Source: Lacipirellulaceae bacterium
GTDB lineage: Bacteria; Planctomycetota; Planctomycetia; Pirellulales; Lacipirellulaceae
Direction of reading: 5' to 3'
Length of the DNA stretch: 64,000 bases
Assembly: GCA_040218535.1 (NCBI GenBank)
Contig: JAVJRG010000005.1
Location: 1,922,001 to 1,986,000, forward strand
Below the pieces are notes generated by a model that was not told the origin of the DNA, did no database searches, and saw only the letters and a list, made by a program, of their open reading frames with translations. How positions within the stretch are numbered: the first letter of the stretch is position 1; each line of letters opens with the position of its first letter. The translations under genes and the position numbers were made by a program. Of this stretch, positions 61,855 through 64,000 are shown piece after piece.

Positions 61855-64000
61855 TCGTGCACCTCCACAATCAGTGGAATCTGTACGTTGAAGGCGTGGC
61901 GGACATTCAGTTCGTCGATGCGATCAGCAGCGCAGATAAGTGCGACCGGTTTGCCATCCTCGAATACGACTTGGGGCCGTTCGAGATGATCAAGCTTTTC
62001 CGTCGTCCCATCCTCCCAAGTGATCGTTCGATCAGAGATCTCATGGAACTTCGCGGGCTGCCAATTGATTCCGTCGATTGAATCGTAGTGCACTAGCGAA
62101 AAGATTCGCTGCCCTCCGAGATGCTTCATGCGTTTCACGATTGCTCGATACTTTCCTTCTTGAAACCAGATATAGGGATCTTCCGCGGGAAAACGCTCGT
62201 CGCCGTGGGTAAACACGGGGTTGGGTGACTTCACGAATGGCCCGAGAGGATTGTCAGCGATCGCCACCATGTGGACCACGGGACCGCCGCCGGGCAGGGG
62301 GAACTTCTTACCGACCGCTTTGTAGACCATCAGAATCTCACCACTGGGACGCTGACAAACGGAAGGGTTCGAGGTCATCAGCGAATCCAACGCGGTATCG
62401 TCGTCGCTGATATCCATAACTGGCTGCTTCATCCGTACCCAAGGGCCTTCGGGTCGCTCCGCAACGGCGACTCCAATGCGTTGGTTGTTGCGGTGCTCCC
62501 AATTTAGTAATTGTTTCCCAGGCGATCCCACGACTTCACCTGCCCCGGTGTTGCCCATGTAGTAGAGATAGTACTTGTCGCCGAACTTGTGGACCGTCGG
62601 GTTATGAGTACACCAGCCATCCCAAGGCTCCTTGCCCAGCCGAGGAAGCGCAACACCATGGTGCTCGTAAGGACCAAAGGGGCTTTTCGAAGTCGCGTGA
62701 GCGATTTCCGAATCGGTGACCCAGGCCCAGCCCAGCTTCTTCGGCCAACGCGAATAAAGCATGTGAAAAAGTCCGTCCTCTCCCTGCACCACCGATCCGC
62801 CCCAATGGCTCCAGGTTTCGTTTTCGAAAACTGATGTCTTGCTGACTTGACCTAACTTGATTTCTAAATCGGGGGCCTGGCCTGCGCTTCCCTCCGGGAT
62901 GACGCTCAATGTCGTACTGTCAGACTGAAGTCCCTCAGACTGAGCTTTCACGGTGATTGCACCAGCTTGCTTGCCTGCCTTGACGATCAACATGCACAGG
63001 CCGTTGAACGCATCGCGCTCGTCGGCAATGAAGGGTGCGGTGGTGGCGGCGTTTCCATTGCCGACCGCGGCGATGGTTCCAGCTCCTCCTACTGAGAAAC
63101 GGACCTTATTGGAAGCCAGCGGGCAGAGATTTCCCTTCGCGTCTGCAATGCGCACGGTGACGTAGGAAAGATCGTTCTCTCCAGCGGAAAGCATGCTGCG
63201 GTCGGGGACCAGCCGAACTCTCGCTGGTGGGCCAGATGTCCTTATTTCTTTCTCGGCAACCGGCTCACCGCCGATGTAGCCGACGACTCTTAGTGAGCCG
63301 GGGGCAAAGGGAGCCTCCCACGACAGACGATACTTTGACATGAAGTGAGCTTTTTCGTACCGGAGAAACTTCACCGGGAGCTTCGTGAGATTCTTCCCTT
63401 TGACCTTCCGTCCCAGCGACTTGCCGTTGACGAACAACTCAACCTCTTCGCAATTCGTGTAGGCGAAGATCGGAATGCGCTCTTGGTCAGTTCCCTCCCA
63501 GTTCCAATGGGGAAGCACATGCACCATCGGCTTCGTGGTCCATTGGCTCTGATAGAGAAAGAAGCGATCCTTTGGGAACCCACACAGATCCACCGCGCCG
63601 AAATAAGAACTGCGCGCGGGCCAGTCCGCATTCCAGTAGCCGTTGGTACTGTTATCTCTGCCGCCGTATGGAGTGGGCTCGCCGAGGTAGTCAAAACCGG
63701 TCCAAATGTACTCACCGAGCACTTCCGGGTTTTTCTCTAGGGCATCGAATTCAACATCGGGTGGGTAAGCCCAAGGCGGGCCTATGATGTCGTAGCTGGA
63801 TACCTGTAGCGACTCATGCGTCTTGTATTTCTCGATCGGCAGGTGATAGACACCTCGGCTACTCGTACATGAAGAGGTTTCTGAGCCAACGACCAAGTTG
63901 TCTGGCAAGAACTCAGCAACGGGCGCTCCGTAGGACAATGGCTTGTAGTTCATGCCTGCGATGTCGATCTTCCCGGCCATGCCTGACTTGTAGGGGCCGG
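61851..64000 (-). CDS. GH2 beta-galactosidase-like / beta-propeller glycosidase fusion (N-terminus outside window)
   Basis: The frame is open to the window end, so the start and most of the GH2 N-terminal domains are missing. Visible, numbered from the Met at 63980: the end of the GH2 TIM barrel (VGSETSS, candidate nucleophile Glu34; GEYIWTGFDYLGEPTPYGG), a DUF4982-like domain (about 120-245; IFAYTNCEEVELFVNGKSLG), a GH2 C-terminal sandwich (about 250-365; DLSYVTVRIADAKGNLCP) and an added five-bladed beta-propeller domain of GH43/GH117-like type (about 372-705; HNPTVHKFGDKYYLYYMGN, AEDPYIWFQEGKYRAIVKRM). Two glycosidases in one chain next to three sulfatases suggests a sulfated galactan or similar polysaccharide. 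Its stop overlaps the next start by four bases. Confidence 0.88.
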   Translation of the reverse strand, partial: GPYKSGMAGKIDIAGMNYKPLSYGAPVAEFLPDNLVVGSETSSCTSSRGVYHLPIEKYKTHESLQVSSYDIIGPPWAYPPDVEFDALEKNPEVLGEYIWTGFDYLGEPTPYGGRDNSTNGYWNADWPARSSYFGAVDLCGFPKDRFFLYQSQWTTKPMVHVLPHWNWEGTDQERIPIFAYTNCEEVELFVNGKSLGRKVKGKNLTKLPVKFLRYEKAHFMSKYRLSWEAPFAPGSLRVVGYIGGEPVAEKEIRTSGPPARVRLVPDRSMLSAGENDLSYVTVRIADAKGNLCPLASNKVRFSVGGAGTIAAVGNGNAATTAPFIADERDAFNGLCMLIVKAGKQAGAITVKAQSEGLQSDSTTLSVIPEGSAGQAPDLEIKLGQVSKTSVFENETWSHWGGSVVQGEDGLFHMLYSRWPKKLGWAWVTDSEIAHATSKSPFGPYEHHGVALPRLGKEPWDGWCTHNPTVHKFGDKYYLYYMGNTGAGEVVGSPGKQLLNWEHRNNQRIGVAVAERPEGPWVRMKQPVMDISDDDTALDSLMTSNPSVCQRPSGEILMVYKAVGKKFPLPGGGPVVHMVAIADNPLGPFVKSPNPVFTHGDERFPAEDPYIWFQEGKYRAIVKRMKHLGGQRIFSLVHYDSIDGINWQPAKFHEISDRTITWEDGTTEKLDHLERPQVVFEDGKPVALICAADRIDELNVRHAFNVQIPLIVEVHE

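Noticed and set aside
1-64000. Prophage, integron or insertion sequence
   Set aside because: No integrase, transposase, phage structural gene or attachment-site pair at any tRNA was found.

Overview
This window looks like a chromosome segment of a planctomycete, most likely in or near the order Pirellulales. That is inferred from gene content: a DUF1559 protein, a Ser/Thr kinase with the planctomycete N-terminal extension, DWG motif and TPR tail, PEP-CTERM secreted proteins, a DUF6807 protein, an Lpg1974-type porin, and three sulfatases beside a large glycoside hydrolase. Nothing looks like a prophage, integrative element, CRISPR array or complete insertion sequence. Housekeeping genes (gltX, trpE, uvrB, nadC, rpsU, tRNAs) are scattered singly among accessory genes.

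Layout. 1-2.4 kb: end of a DUF1559 gene, a lipoprotein and a DUF6807 protein. 2.6-8.3 kb: tRNA-Asp, then (minus strand) an FHA-GAF-nucleotide cyclase gene followed by a Ser/Thr kinase-TPR gene. 8.3-12.2 kb: a long inverted repeat, an aldo/keto reductase and a DUF5060 glycosidase. 12.4-19.2 kb: tRNA-Arg, a secreted endonuclease I, a nucleotidyltransferase-HD protein, a degenerate GGDEF protein, an L7/L12-C-like small protein and a low-complexity lipoprotein. 19.5-26 kb: superoxide dismutase, a degenerate HD-GYP/PAS/GGEEF protein, gltX and a membrane protein. 26-31 kb: a secretin-N-domain protein, NAD-isocitrate dehydrogenase, a small protein and a candidate structured RNA. 31-38.5 kb: CPXCG protein, RND pump with adaptor, YqgE/AlgH, trpE. 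38.7-43 kb: mcsA-mcsB protein-arginine kinase pair, PPK2, uxaC, tRNA-Cys. 43-50 kb: small hypothetical proteins, two small secreted or lipid-anchored proteins, uvrB, a ComEA-like protein, nadC. 50-57 kb: PEP-CTERM protein, cysteine-rich Lpg1974-like porin, arsC, rpsU, an ABC1/UbiB kinase, a HEAT-repeat protein. 57.1-64 kb: four minus-strand genes, a GH2/beta-propeller fusion protein and three sulfatases, read as one polysaccharide-degradation operon cut by the window end.

How genes work together. Three signalling modules (cyclase-kinase; degenerate GGDEF; degenerate HD-GYP with an intact GGEEF) suggest nucleotide second-messenger control. The sulfatase/GH2 operon, the DUF5060 glycosidase, the aldo/keto reductase and uxaC fit growth on sulfated or uronic-acid polysaccharides. 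mcsA-mcsB, sodA, arsC, uvrB and PPK2 are stress functions.

The intergenic spaces are rich in inverted repeats of at least eight different sequence families, some in two copies within the window. The most unusual non-coding locus is at about 30985-31312 (minus strand). It has a consensus -10 box, a near-perfect Shine-Dalgarno sequence with a 14-codon mini-ORF, two copies of one hexamer-plus competing for one complementary segment, and a strong intrinsic terminator.
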